This document shows positions 44,871 to 54,376 of a DNA stretch of 64,000 nt, piece by piece. The notes beneath the pieces are model-generated. The model saw nothing but the letters and a program-made list of their open reading frames with translations, did not search any database and was not told the DNA's origin. Location of the stretch: assembly GCF_004364335.1 (NCBI RefSeq), contig NZ_SOCR01000001.1, forward strand, positions 372,001 through 436,000, written 5' to 3'. The position numbers and the translations under genes were made by a program. Numbering within the stretch: position 1 is the stretch's first letter; each line of letters begins with the position of its first letter. This DNA is from Pseudomonas graminis. Lineage in GTDB: Bacteria; Pseudomonadota; Gammaproteobacteria; Pseudomonadales; Pseudomonadaceae.

Positions 44871-45806
44871 TTGAAAATCCGCCCAACCGTCATCGGCCTA
44901 TTATTTGCACTTACAGGCTGCGCACTTTCCACCGTCACACTGGCCAAAGAATCACCGGCCATCAATCGTGACCCGGCCAATCTGCACCTGGCCTCCGGCA
45001 GCGCCATGATTACCGACTTGCAAACGGGTCAGGTGCTGTACGCCAGCAACCCCGACATCGTCGTTCCGATCGCCTCGGTCACCAAGCTGATGACGGCGAT
45101 GGTCACCCTCGACGCCAAGCTGCCCATGGACGAGATGATCAAGGTCGATATCTCCCAGACCGCCGAAATGAAAGGCGTGTTCTCCCGGGTCAAGCTCGGC
45201 AGTGAGCTGAACCGCCACGACATGATGCTGATCACCCTGATGTCGTCGGAAAACCGCGCAGCCGCGAGCCTGGCCCACAGCTACCCGGGTGGTTACCCGG
45301 CGTTCATCCGGGCGATGAACGCCAAGGCCAAGGCGCTCGGCATGAACCATACCGTTTACATGGAGCCCACCGGGCTGTCGGTCTACAACGTTTCCACGGC
45401 GCGCGACCTGACCAAGCTGGCCCTCGCCGCACGCAACTACCCGATGCTGCGCGAGCTGAGCACCACGCCGGAAAAAACCGTGACCTTCCGCAAGCCGAAC
45501 TACATCCTCGGCTTCAGCAACACTGACCATCTGGTGCGTAAATCCAACTGGGACATCAAGCTGACCAAGACCGGTTTCACCAACCAGGCCGGTCACTGCC
45601 TGGTCCTGCTGACCAGCATGGCCAATCGGCCGGTGTCGGTGGTCATTCTCGACGCCTTCGGTAAATACACCCACTTCGCCGATGCCAGCCGCATGCGCTT
45701 GTGGATGGAAACCGGCAAGAGCGGCCCGGCGCCGGAAGTCGCGCTGCAATACAAGAAAGACAAGAACCAGGTGATGAGGCAGAAGGGTTTGCAGGCGTCG
45801 GAATAA
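44871..45806 (+). CDS. pbpG: D-alanyl-D-alanine endopeptidase (PBP7-type)
   Basis: Periplasmic low-mass penicillin-binding protein of 311 aa. The start is TTG at 44871 ([17 protein letters not shown]), with TGAG eight bases upstream; another TTG lies two codons earlier. Active-site motifs are S69-V-T-K72, S126-E-N and K233-T-G, as in PbpG, which cleaves peptidoglycan cross-links. The signal region ends at about residue 25. Confidence 0.93.
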   Translation: MKIRPTVIGLLFALTGCALSTVTLAKESPAINRDPANLHLASGSAMITDLQTGQVLYASNPDIVVPIASVTKLMTAMVTLDAKLPMDEMIKVDISQTAEMKGVFSRVKLGSELNRHDMMLITLMSSENRAAASLAHSYPGGYPAFIRAMNAKAKALGMNHTVYMEPTGLSVYNVSTARDLTKLALAARNYPMLRELSTTPEKTVTFRKPNYILGFSNTDHLVRKSNWDIKLTKTGFTNQAGHCLVLLTSMANRPVSVVILDAFGKYTHFADASRMRLWMETGKSGPAPEVALQYKKDKNQVMRQKGLQASE

Positions 45807-45848
45807 GACTGCGCCACGTTCAGTGGGAACCCGTCGGGCGCCCACTGA

Positions 45849-46781
45849 TCACTGACTCGCCCGCGCCATGCGCTTGAGTATCACCACCATCCCCACGCCC
45901 AGCCCGGCCATGCCGACCAGCAACGCCGGGTAGCTGATCCACCACGGGACCGGCGTGGTCATCATGCTGTATTCCGACATCCCGCCAATCCCCGCCACCA
46001 GATTCAATGGCAAGAACACCACGTTGATCAACGTCAGCTTGCGCAGCAGGTTATTGGTGTTGTTGTTGACCAGATTGCCCCGCGCATCCATCAGGCTGGC
46101 GAACACGGTGGAGTAGATGTTCGCCTGTTTGTGGCACTGCTCGTTCTCGATGATCATGTCTTCGATCAGCGCCAGGCTGTCGCCGGAAAACTGATGCTTG
46201 TGGGCGTGATTGCGCAGGCGGGTCAGCACCGAACCGTTGCTGTCGATGGCGTTGATGTAATAGACCAGGCTTTCGCTGAGGTTGAACATCTGTACCAGAT
46301 GGCGACTGTCCATCGACGCATTGAACTGCTGCTGCAGCTCCCGGGCGATCATCTTGATCACCTTGAGGTGACCCAGGTAATGATGGATGTTGTGGAACAG
46401 CACCTCCAGCAACACGTCCAGCAGCGTGTGCATCGGACGGTGCTGTCCCAGGTCGCTGATCTGCTTGCTGTCCGCGCAGATCAGCACCATGTGGTGGGGG
46501 CTGAGCAGCACCCCGAACGATGAAACATCGAACGAAAAGGTGTCTTTGCCCGAATAGTTCTCCGGGCGCTTCCAGATCATGAACAGCGCGTCCGGATGAA
46601 ACTCGATGCGCGACACCTCGTCGGGGTCGAGCGCCGAGGCCAGGGCGTGGTCGTCGAGGTTAAAGCGCTCCAGCAGCAGCGTCTTTTCCGCTGCGTCCGG
46701 GTCGCTGAACCAGAGCACGCTGGCCTCGGCTTCGGCGCACGCCCGTAACCTGCCCGCCTCCAGGCGGTGGCCCTTGATCAT
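45849..46781 (-). CDS. CorA-family transporter-like protein with GMS instead of GMN
   Basis: A 310-aa protein with the CorA layout: a soluble N-terminal domain, a long helix (about 150-235) and two C-terminal membrane helices. The family signature GMN at the pore mouth reads GIGGMSEYSMMT here. CorA relatives move Mg2+, Co2+, Ni2+ or Zn2+; the altered motif makes the ion and direction uncertain. It starts 4 nt after the ATP-grasp gene's stop, so the two are coupled. Confidence 0.85.
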   Translation of the reverse strand: MIKGHRLEAGRLRACAEAEASVLWFSDPDAAEKTLLLERFNLDDHALASALDPDEVSRIEFHPDALFMIWKRPENYSGKDTFSFDVSSFGVLLSPHHMVLICADSKQISDLGQHRPMHTLLDVLLEVLFHNIHHYLGHLKVIKMIARELQQQFNASMDSRHLVQMFNLSESLVYYINAIDSNGSVLTRLRNHAHKHQFSGDSLALIEDMIIENEQCHKQANIYSTVFASLMDARGNLVNNNTNNLLRKLTLINVVFLPLNLVAGIGGMSEYSMMTTPVPWWISYPALLVGMAGLGVGMVVILKRMARASQ

Positions 46782-46785
46782 CGGC

Positions 46786-48369
46786 CTAACCCGCCAGACC
46801 GCGACGTTTGATGTCGAGGCGGCGAATGAACTCTTCCAGCACCAGCGCGTACAGATCGTCCTGCAGCCAGGCGTCTTCAATACCCGCGTCGAGGTTGGGG
46901 TTGTCGTTGACTTCGATCACCACCACGCGATCACCGGACTGCTTCAAGTCGACGCCATACAGCCCGTCGCCGATCAGGTTTGCGGTCTTCACCGCCAGAT
47001 CCACCACCGCCCGCGGCGCATCGTGAACCGCGAGGGTGCGGCACTCGCCGTTGATCTCCGCGTCGATGGCCTTGTGGTTGTAAATCTGCCAATGCCCCTT
47101 GGACATAAAGTACTGACAGGCGAACACCGGCTTGCGATTGAGAACGCCGATGCGCCAGTCGTATTCGGTGTATAGGTATTCCTGGGCCAGCAGCAGCACC
47201 GAATGCTCGAACAACTCCCGCGCCGCTTCCTGCAATTGCTGCGCGTCCTGGACCTTGATCACGCCCTTGGAGAAGCAGCCGTCGGGGATTTTCAGCACCA
47301 GCGGAAAGCCCAGTCGTGCCGCCACGTGCTCCAAATCATCCGGTCGCTCCTTGTAGAGAATTTCCGTGGCCGGCATGCCCAGCTTGTGGCTTTTGAGCAG
47401 GTCGGTCAGGTAGACCTTGTTGGTGCAACGCAGGATCGACGCCGGGTCATCCATTACCACCAACCCTTCGCTCTCGGCCTTCTTGGCGAAGCGGTAGGTG
47501 TGGTTGTCGACGCTGGTGGTCTCGCGGATCAGTAGCGCGTCGTATTCGGCCAGCCGCGAGTAGTCCTTCTTCTCGATCAGCTCCACGTCCACGCCCAGTT
47601 GCTGGCCGACGCGGATGAAGTTGTCCAGCGCCTTGCGGTTCGACGGCGGCAACGCTTCCTGCGGGTCGTGCAGAATCGCCATGTCGTAGCGGTACGTGCG
47701 AGGCGATCGGGGCTGGCGCCAGATCTTGCGACTGAAACTGTCGAGGGACTGGGCGAACTGGTCTTGCTGATGATCGCGCAGCCGGGTCAAGGCGCCGGTC
47801 TTGATGCCGACGATGTGCCAGTTGTCGCGCTTGCGAAACTCCACCAGCAGGATCGGCGCCGGAAACGCCTCGAACAGCTGACGGGCCAGATCCTGCAACG
47901 GCGCCAGATCGGTCTGACCAAAATACAGGCTCAGGGTGAAGCCTTCGGTTTCGTCATACGGATGGTCACGCAGCGCGTGCTCAAGGCGCTTGTCGAGGTC
48001 GTCCAGGGCCAGGCCGTAGAGGGATTTTCGGGTCAGCTCGCTGATGGTCTTCACCGACGGAATCACGTGGTGACCCCGGGCTTCGGCCAGCAGCGAGCAG
48101 TAATAACCGTGACCGAGGTAGCGGTAACTGCGGCACAGGTTGATCACCTGCACCCGCTGGCCGGCAGTGTCCTGGGGCGGATTTTCCAGATAGTCCTGGG
48201 CGCTGATCAAGTGTTCGCTGGGCAAGTAAGACGACCAGTCTTCGAGCCGCTCCACCACAATCAACAGCTGGCTTCTGGTTGAAACAGGTCTCAGCGGATT
48301 GACATTAAAAGTTGCCGAACGCTGAGGTTGTGCTGATACTTCGTCGGTCTTCACCGGCACCGCATTCAT
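46786..48369 (-). CDS. RimK-like ATP-grasp ligase with RLAN-type N-terminal domain
   Basis: A 527-aa enzyme. The N-terminal half carries INLCRSYRYLGHGYYCSLLA, typical of the RimK-like ATP-grasp N-terminal (RLAN) domain. The C-terminal half is an ATP-grasp ligase: VMDDPASILRCTNKVYL, FPLVLKIPDGCFSKGVIKV, AQEYLYTEYDWRIGVL and the metal-binding VIEVNDNPNLDAG. Such ligases join a carboxylate to an amine by an acyl-phosphate, for example adding glutamate. The ATG at 48369 has AGGA seven bases before it; the frame opens 24 codons earlier. It is divergent from the GNAT-C39 gene. Substrate unknown. Confidence 0.88.
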   Translation of the reverse strand: MNAVPVKTDEVSAQPQRSATFNVNPLRPVSTRSQLLIVVERLEDWSSYLPSEHLISAQDYLENPPQDTAGQRVQVINLCRSYRYLGHGYYCSLLAEARGHHVIPSVKTISELTRKSLYGLALDDLDKRLEHALRDHPYDETEGFTLSLYFGQTDLAPLQDLARQLFEAFPAPILLVEFRKRDNWHIVGIKTGALTRLRDHQQDQFAQSLDSFSRKIWRQPRSPRTYRYDMAILHDPQEALPPSNRKALDNFIRVGQQLGVDVELIEKKDYSRLAEYDALLIRETTSVDNHTYRFAKKAESEGLVVMDDPASILRCTNKVYLTDLLKSHKLGMPATEILYKERPDDLEHVAARLGFPLVLKIPDGCFSKGVIKVQDAQQLQEAARELFEHSVLLLAQEYLYTEYDWRIGVLNRKPVFACQYFMSKGHWQIYNHKAIDAEINGECRTLAVHDAPRAVVDLAVKTANLIGDGLYGVDLKQSGDRVVVIEVNDNPNLDAGIEDAWLQDDLYALVLEEFIRRLDIKRRGLAG

Positions 48370-48458
48370 GAGTTGATCCTTCGGGAAACAGTCCTTTCTA
48401 TAAAACATGGCTTTGTAGAAATGTCCCGTTTCGTTACTCACTCTTTACGGTGTCGGAC

Positions 48459-49589
48459 ATGAACTTTATATATCGCCTCGCCCAGCCTGCCGATGTGGAT
48501 GAACTGTTGGTGCTGGAAAACCAGTGCTTCGAATCCGACCGGCTGAATGCCCGCAGCTTTCACTGGATGGTCACACGGGCCAATGCGCGATTGATCGTGG
48601 CGCAGGGTGATCAGCCCGAACAACGCCTGGCCGGTTACGCGCTGGTGCTGTTCCATCGCGGCACGTCCCTGGGCCGGCTTTACTCGCTGGCAATCAGCGA
48701 CGAGGCTCGGGGCCAGGGCCTTGGGCAACAGCTGTTGGCCCAGGCCGAACAGCATGCCCTTGAGCGTGAGTGCGCCTATCTGCGCCTTGAAGTCCGGCCG
48801 GACAACGCCCCGGCGATTCGCCTGTACGAGCGCAACGGCTATCGCCTGTTCGACCGCATCGACGACTACTACGAAGACCACGCACCGGCACTGCGCTACG
48901 AAAAACGCATCCGCGAACACGCCACCGGCGTCGCCCGCCATGTGCCCTACTACCCGCAAACACTGGACTTCAGCTGCGGTCCGGCGTGCCTGCTGATGGC
49001 GATGAAAGCCCTGCAACCACCGCGCGCCATGCAGCGCCACGAAGAGCTGCAGATCTGGCGCGAAGCGACCACGGTGTTCATGACCTCGGGCCATGGCGGT
49101 TGCAGCCCACAAGGTTTGGCGCTGGCGGCGTTGCGACGTGGGTTCGAGGTCGGCCTGCAGGTGTCGGTGCGCGGGCCGTTATTTCTTGCCGGCGTGCGCA
49201 GCGAAGAAAAGCGCGAAGTCATGCGCCTGGTGCATGAAGAATTCAGCCGCGAACTGGCCGGCAGCGCGGTCCGTCAACTGGGCAGTGCGCCGCTCAATCT
49301 CTGGCAACTGCAACAGGACAACGGCCTGGCCCTGGTGCTGATCAGCAGCTATCGGTTAACCCGCTCCAAGGCGCCGCATTGGGTGCTGGTCACGGGGTGC
49401 GATGACGATTTCGTTTACTTGCACGACCCCGACATCGATCACAGCCAACAGCGTCAGGCCATGGACTGCCAATACATGCCGGTCAGTCATAAGGAGTTCG
49501 CCGGCATGAGTTGTTTTGGTGCCGACAAACTTCGCGCCGCAGTTGTTTTATATCCGCAGGAGAGTCCGCAGGCGCAGGCGCCTCTATAA
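48459..49589 (+). CDS. GNAT acetyltransferase fused to C39-like peptidase
   Basis: A 376-aa two-domain protein. The N-terminal GNAT domain (about 1-150) has the acetyl-CoA loop ARGQGLGQQLL and LRLEVRPDNAPAIRLYERNG. The C-terminal papain-like/C39 domain (about 160-370) keeps its Cys in DFSCGPACLL (C173) and a His in KAPHWVLVTGCDDD. ATG at 48459 is preferred; an in-frame GTG lies three codons earlier. It is divergent from the RLAN ATP-grasp gene. These families are known to co-occur, and a joint peptide-making or peptide-modifying role has been proposed from genome context. Product unknown. Confidence 0.88.
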   Translation: MNFIYRLAQPADVDELLVLENQCFESDRLNARSFHWMVTRANARLIVAQGDQPEQRLAGYALVLFHRGTSLGRLYSLAISDEARGQGLGQQLLAQAEQHALERECAYLRLEVRPDNAPAIRLYERNGYRLFDRIDDYYEDHAPALRYEKRIREHATGVARHVPYYPQTLDFSCGPACLLMAMKALQPPRAMQRHEELQIWREATTVFMTSGHGGCSPQGLALAALRRGFEVGLQVSVRGPLFLAGVRSEEKREVMRLVHEEFSRELAGSAVRQLGSAPLNLWQLQQDNGLALVLISSYRLTRSKAPHWVLVTGCDDDFVYLHDPDIDHSQQRQAMDCQYMPVSHKEFAGMSCFGADKLRAAVVLYPQESPQAQAPL

Positions 49590-49703
49590 ACGGCGTCAGG
49601 CAAGGCGCTGTTCGCGTAAAGATCCCGTCGTAGTGATTGCAGTCGCACCGGTAAACGGAATGAATGGCCGCTCGGCCTTTGGGCGACTGGTGGGATAAGC
49701 GTG

Positions 49704-49835
49704 ATGGATAACTCGGTGATCGGGCTGGTGATTGTTTCGGTGATAGCGGTGTTTGGCTTTTCAGCGTTTTACGTTGACTTCGTTCATCCGCGTCGCAAGC
49801 CACGCCTGGAAAAACGACGCAACCTGCAGAAATGA
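49704..49835 (+). CDS. Very small single-span membrane protein
   Basis: A 43-aa frame with one hydrophobic helix (SVIGLVIVSVIAVFGFSAFY) followed by a basic tail (HPRRKPRLEKRRNLQK). The positive-inside tail and lack of other gene signals suggest a real small membrane protein. GTG one codon before the ATG is an alternative start. Function unknown. Confidence 0.5.
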   Translation: MDNSVIGLVIVSVIAVFGFSAFYVDFVHPRRKPRLEKRRNLQK

Positions 49836-49956
49836 GCCAGGCCCCCCGACGGATTATTTTTCTTGCCCCACTTGATCGCCCAAGGCGTAACGCCAACGAC
49901 CCGCTAAGCTTGAGACGTTGACGCTTGCTTTGCACATCGCTCGGGGGAGTTGAAAC

Positions 49957-50415
49957 ATGCTCATCAAATGGGTACTGGCTGCGTTGCACCTGCTGGCGTT
50001 CGGTTTTGCGATAGCGGCGGTGCTGGCAAGGGGACGGGCATTGCGGCGGTTGCGCACGGATGATCCGCGATCGTTCAGGGATGTGTTCGTGGTAGACAAT
50101 ATCTGGGGCGTCTCGGCCGGGATTCTGCTGATCACCGGGGCGTTTCGGGCGTTCGGCGGGCTGGAAAAAGGCTCGTATTACTACCTGCATCAGCCACTGT
50201 TTCATCTGAAAATGGCGGCGTTCGTGGCCATTCTTGCGCTGGAAGTGGTGCCGATGTTTGCGCTGATCAAATGGCGCATCGCGTTCAAGAAGAACCAGCC
50301 CATTGATACATCCCTGTCGCGCCGGTTCGCGCGGATCAGCCACATGGAAGCGCTGCTGATGGTCATCATCGTCATCGCCGCCACAGGCATGGCGCGGGGG
50401 ATATTGCTGAGTTGA
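49957..50415 (+). CDS. DUF2214-type inner-membrane protein
   Basis: A 152-aa protein with four membrane helices. HLLAFGFAIAAVLARGRAL, VDNIWGVSAGILLITGAFR and HLKMAAFVAILALEVVPM, with HMEALLMVIIVIAATGMARG at the end, fit DUF2214. Conserved His residues in the helices are suggestive of metal or heme binding but unproven. Single gene. Confidence 0.85.
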   Translation: MLIKWVLAALHLLAFGFAIAAVLARGRALRRLRTDDPRSFRDVFVVDNIWGVSAGILLITGAFRAFGGLEKGSYYYLHQPLFHLKMAAFVAILALEVVPMFALIKWRIAFKKNQPIDTSLSRRFARISHMEALLMVIIVIAATGMARGILLS

Positions 50416-50485
50416 ACTCTTACGGACCACCGCGACATGCAGAGGGATCTGCCGATTTCGCCTGTGGTGCCGCCACCACGCAGCC

Positions 50486-50706
50486 TGTAGGAGCCGGCTT
50501 GCTGGCGAATCCGTTGGATCAGCCATGAACATGTCGGCTGACAGACCGCATTCGCCAGCAAGCCGGCTCCGGATTTTGCGCACGCCCGAGATTGTGCGGG
50601 GTACCGAGATCACTGTAGGAGCGCGCTTGTCCGCGAAAGCATCGTCCCCGTGACGAATCGATGGACTGACACACCGCCTTCGCGGGCAAACGCGCTCATA
50701 CAGGTG
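50486..50706. repeat. Four TGTAGGAGC-type repeats in two inverted pairs
   Basis: TGTAGGAGCCGGCTTGCTGG at 50486-50510 is paired with an inverted copy at about 50549-50572. TGTAGGAGCGCGCTTGTCCG at 50614-50640 is paired with an inverted copy at 50679-50705. They fill the 50416-50765 gap. Confidence 0.85.
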
Positions 50707-50765
50707 GGCGGCCGGCCGGCGAGGCTAGCGTGCATTCGTCAGCAAGCCGGCTCACAGCGCAATGG

Positions 50766-52085
50766 TCAGGTCACCCAGAAATACATCAAGGTCAGGTTCG
50801 CGCCCGAGATCAGTCCGAACAACCCCCAGGCCAGGGTTTTGGTCAGGCGGCTGTTGGCGAACGGCCCCATCAACTGGGGGTCGCTGGTGAAGCGGATCAG
50901 CGGCCACAGCGCGAACGGCAACTGCAGGCTGAGGACGACTTGGCTCAGCACCAGCATCTTGCCCACCGCGCCATCGCCAAACCAGATCACCCCAATGAAT
51001 GCCGGAATCAGCGCCAGCCCGCGGGTGGCCAGGCGGCGTTGCCAGCACGGGATCTTCGCTTTGAGAAACCCTTCCAGCACCACTTGCCCGGCGATAGTCC
51101 CGGTGAACGTCGAACTCTGCCCGGCCGCCAATAGCGCGACGCCGAACAGCACGCTGGCGACGGCGCCGCCCACCAGCGGATCGAGCAAATGGTAGGCGTC
51201 CTGGATTTCGACGATGTCCGTATGGCCTGTGCCGTGGAACGCGGCGGCGGCCAGAATCAGAATGGCCGCATTGATCACCAGCGCCAGGCTCAGGGAGGCA
51301 ATGGTGTCGACCCGGGCGTAACGAATGGCGCTGGCTTTGCTTTCGACCGACGTGCCGTTGACCCGGGTCTGCACCACCGATGAATGCAAGTAGAGGTTAT
51401 GGGGCATCACTGTCGCGCCGAGAATGCCGATGGCGATGTACAACGGTTCCTGATTGCTCAGCATCTCCCACGACGGCTTGAGCCCCGCCACCACGTCCGG
51501 CCAGAACGGTTTGATCAGCACCAGTTCGATAAAGAAGCACGTCGCGATGGTCGCGATCAGCCCCAGCACGATGGCTTCGAGACGCCGGAAATTGGCGCCC
51601 TGCAAGGCCAGCACGATCACCGTATCGAACGCCGTCAATGCCACACCGGTGGTAATCGATACCCCCAGCAGCAAGTGAAACGCCAACGCCGCACCCAGCA
51701 CTTCGGCTAGATCGGTCGCCAGGATCGACAGCTCGGCAAGAATCCACTGGCCCATGCCGACCCGGCGGCTGTAATGCTCGGAGGACAGCTGCGCCAGATC
51801 GCGGCCGGTGGCGATGCCCAGGCGCGAACACAAATTCTGCAGCACCATGCCCGACAGACTGGCCAGCACCACCACAAACAACAGCGAATAACCGAAGCGC
51901 GAGCCGGCCTCAATGGCGGTGGCCCAGTTGCCGGGGTCCATGTAGCCGATGGAAATCAACAGGCCGGGGCCGACGAACAGCATCAGCTTGCGCAGGAAAG
52001 ACGCATTGGCGGGAATGGCGACGCTGTCGGTGGTCGCCGACGGGCAAAATGGCGCGGTGGCCGTGGTCGGGAGTTTGTACTTCAC
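50766..52085 (-). CDS. mntH: Nramp-family divalent metal transporter
   Basis: Proton-coupled Mn2+/Fe2+ importer of 439 aa, inner membrane, about eleven helices. Metal-site motifs are intact: YMDPGNWATAIEAG in helix 1 and ATVMPHNLYLHSS in helix 6. GQSSTFTGTIAGQ is also typical. The start is GTG at 52085, giving an N-terminal Pro/Thr/Ala extension of about 30 residues. No MntR-type operator was recognised in the upstream gap. It is divergent from an MFS gene. Confidence 0.93.
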   Translation of the reverse strand: MKYKLPTTATAPFCPSATTDSVAIPANASFLRKLMLFVGPGLLISIGYMDPGNWATAIEAGSRFGYSLLFVVVLASLSGMVLQNLCSRLGIATGRDLAQLSSEHYSRRVGMGQWILAELSILATDLAEVLGAALAFHLLLGVSITTGVALTAFDTVIVLALQGANFRRLEAIVLGLIATIATCFFIELVLIKPFWPDVVAGLKPSWEMLSNQEPLYIAIGILGATVMPHNLYLHSSVVQTRVNGTSVESKASAIRYARVDTIASLSLALVINAAILILAAAAFHGTGHTDIVEIQDAYHLLDPLVGGAVASVLFGVALLAAGQSSTFTGTIAGQVVLEGFLKAKIPCWQRRLATRGLALIPAFIGVIWFGDGAVGKMLVLSQVVLSLQLPFALWPLIRFTSDPQLMGPFANSRLTKTLAWGLFGLISGANLTLMYFWVT

Positions 52086-52199
52086 GGGAATCCGAAACGT
52101 GGTGGCGGTCAGCCCCGGAGCTTAAACGCGCAGAAATGTTTTGTCTTGGATCTCTGGGGCACTAACATGCTGCGTCTCACCGATCCGGAAAAAACAATA

Positions 52200-52283
52200 A
52201 TGCATGCCGTGCCCGATAGCCCTGACAACGCGCGTTCGCCCCCTGACGGAATCGACCCGATACGCGCAGCGCGAATTTCCGCC
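52200..52283 (+). other. Probable out-of-frame 5' segment of the MFS gene
   Basis: ATG at 52200, preceded by GGAAAAAACAATA, opens a frame reading MHAVPDSPDNARSPPDG and then IRAARIS. The expected continuation RIDRLPAVATIWKL is found in a different frame from about 52282. Two extra bases or one missing base near 52278-52284 would join them. Confidence 0.5.
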
Positions 52284-52324
52284 GCATCGACCGACTGCCC
52301 GCCGTCGCCACGATCTGGAAGCTG

Positions 52325-53632
52325 GTGGCGCTGCTGTCCATTGGCGGCTTCTTCGAACTCTACGATCTGTTTCAGACCGCCTACATCAGCCCCGGCCTGA
52401 TCCGCGACGGGCTGTTCGCCACCGGGGCGCAGGGCGTGTTCGGCTTTTCCGACCAGGCGGCGTTTGCTTCGGCGACCTTTCTGGGGCTGTTCCTCGGTGC
52501 CAGTCTGCTGAGCCCTATCGCCGACCGCTACGGCCGCCGCGCGATCTTTACCTTCGCGTTGATCTGGTACACCGTCGCCACGGTGCTGATGGGCATTCAG
52601 ACCTCGGCTCTGGGCATCATCTGCATGCGCTTTCTGGTGGGCATCGGCCTGGGTATCGAACTGGTGACCATCGACGCGTACCTCTCGGAACTGGTGCCCA
52701 AGCGCATGCGCAGCTCGGCGTTCGCCTTCGCGTTTTTCGTGCAGTTCCTCTCGGTGCCGTCGGTGGCATTGATGTCTTGGTGGCTGGTGCCACAGGACCC
52801 CTTCGGCGTTGCCGGCTGGCGCTGGGTGGTATTGGCCAGTGCGGTGTTCGCGCTGTTCATCTGGTGGCTGCGCTCGCGCCTGCCGGAATCACCGCGCTGG
52901 CTGGCGCAACACGGCCGCTTCAGCGAGGCGGAAAAAATAATGGACGACCTCGAAGCCCGCTGCATCAAGGACCACGGCCAGGCGCTGGACGAACCGGAAA
53001 CCCACAACGTGGCGGTCGAAGGCAAAGGCCGCTTCGCGGATATCTGGCAACCGCCGTATCGCCGTCGGGCGCTGATGCTGATTGTGTTTCATGTGTTTCA
53101 GGCAATCGGGTTCTTCGGCTTCGGCAACTGGCTGCCCGCGCTGCTTTCGGGTCAGGGCGTGAGCGTGACCCACAGTCTCGCGTATGCCTTCGTGATCACC
53201 CTCGCCTATCCCCTCGGGCCGTTGTTGTTCGTGAAGTTCGCCAACCATTTCGAGAACAAGTGGCAGATTGTCGGCTCGGCCTTGGGCTCGATGATTTTCG
53301 GCACATTGTTCGCGCAGCAGACCACGGCGGCCGGGCTGATTTTTTGCGGGGTGATGATCACGTTCTGCAATGCGTGGTTGAGTTTCAGTTATCACTCGTA
53401 TCAGAGCGAGTTGTTCCCGACCAATATCCGCGCCCGGGCGGTGGGGTTCTGTTATTCGTTCAGTCGCCTGTCGACGGTGTTCAGCAGTTTGTTGATCGGG
53501 TTGTTTCTGGATCACTTCGGCACGCCGGGGGTGCTGACGTTTATTGTGATGAGTATGTTGATTGTGATGATTACGATTGGCGGGTTTGGCCCGAAGACCC
53601 GGAACCTGGCGTTGGAGGATATTGCTCATTAG
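52325..53632 (+). CDS. MFS transporter (sugar/aromatic-acid type), 5' end probably frameshifted
   Basis: Inner-membrane transporter; the 435 residues from the GTG at 52325 include nearly all twelve helices. IADRYGRRAIF after helix 2 and PESPRWLAQHGRFSEAEKIM in the central loop are typical of the sugar-porter/SHS group. The first helix normally follows RIDRLPAVATIWKL; these residues are encoded directly upstream in this frame but lack a start codon before a TGA. The likely true start is ATG 52200 in another frame. This could be a real mutation, a sequencing error, or a CTG/GTG start. Substrate unknown. Confidence 0.82.
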   Translation: MALLSIGGFFELYDLFQTAYISPGLIRDGLFATGAQGVFGFSDQAAFASATFLGLFLGASLLSPIADRYGRRAIFTFALIWYTVATVLMGIQTSALGIICMRFLVGIGLGIELVTIDAYLSELVPKRMRSSAFAFAFFVQFLSVPSVALMSWWLVPQDPFGVAGWRWVVLASAVFALFIWWLRSRLPESPRWLAQHGRFSEAEKIMDDLEARCIKDHGQALDEPETHNVAVEGKGRFADIWQPPYRRRALMLIVFHVFQAIGFFGFGNWLPALLSGQGVSVTHSLAYAFVITLAYPLGPLLFVKFANHFENKWQIVGSALGSMIFGTLFAQQTTAAGLIFCGVMITFCNAWLSFSYHSYQSELFPTNIRARAVGFCYSFSRLSTVFSSLLIGLFLDHFGTPGVLTFIVMSMLIVMITIGGFGPKTRNLALEDIAH

Positions 53633-53668
53633 TAGCGGTGTTTCCGTAGGAAATCGGTGCGGCGGCTA

Positions 53669-53931
53669 AGATCAAGATCAAGAGCGTCTGCCTAAGGGCA
53701 GACTGTTTCGCCTTCGGCGAGTTACTTGGAAAAAGCACCCCAAGTAACCAAGGGTGCTTGCTCCTGGTTGGGCCCGACTTCGTCGGGTTCCTTCACTCCG
53801 GTCTCGCTCCGTAGGCCCGCTGCCATCCGCCATCCATGGCGGGGGGCAGCTCTCGCCGCATCCATGCGGCTCGACCCACTGCGCGAGACCTGCGTTCAGC
53901 CTGCACCCAAGTCGCGATTGGCGGTGACCGG
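53669..53931. repeat. Left arm of a large inverted repeat
   Basis: About 263 bp beginning AGATCAAGATCAAGAGCGTC and ending near GCGATTGGCGGTGACCGG. It is the imperfect reverse complement of 54377-54639. It includes internal hairpins (GCCCGACTTCGTCGGG) and no gene. Confidence 0.88.
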
Positions 53932-53987
53932 ACTTTTTGCGTATGAAGATCAAAAGCAGATCACAAGCAGATCACAAGCAGATCAAA

Positions 53988-54330
53988 GGCTTCCCGGCTG
54001 AAGCCGGTCCTACAGGACAACGCGTGCCTTCAGTTGATCGTTCCCCCGCTCCGCGTGGGAATGCATCCCGCGACGCTCCGCGTCATCCTCCAAGGCCTGA
54101 ATGCGCGTCGTGTGCGGGACGCGAAGCGTCCGAGGCGGCGTTACCACGCGGAGCGTGGGAACGATCCGTCGTCGTACCTGATGAACGCAGTTTTTCTGTA
54201 GGAGCCGGCTTGCTGGCGAACGCGATGGGTCAGGTATGAATCCATCGACTGACAGAATGCATTCGCCAGCAAGCCGGCTCCTACAGTGTGAGCTGGGTAC
54301 AGTCAGTGGGACCGGCTTCAGCCGGGAAGC
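53988..54330. repeat. Nested repeats between the large arms
   Basis: From outside to inside: REP copies at 53988-54016 and 54307-54330; an inverted pair CGTTCCCCCGCTCCGCGTGG (about 54039) and CCACGCGGAGCGTGGGAACG (about 54148); TGTAGGAGC-type repeats at 54197-54220 and, inverted, at 54259-54286. AGATCACAAGC is tandemly repeated at about 53956-53986. Confidence 0.85.
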
Positions 54331-54376
54331 CGTTGATCTGCTTTAAAAGCGCGTTTGCTCTTCAAACACAAATAGA

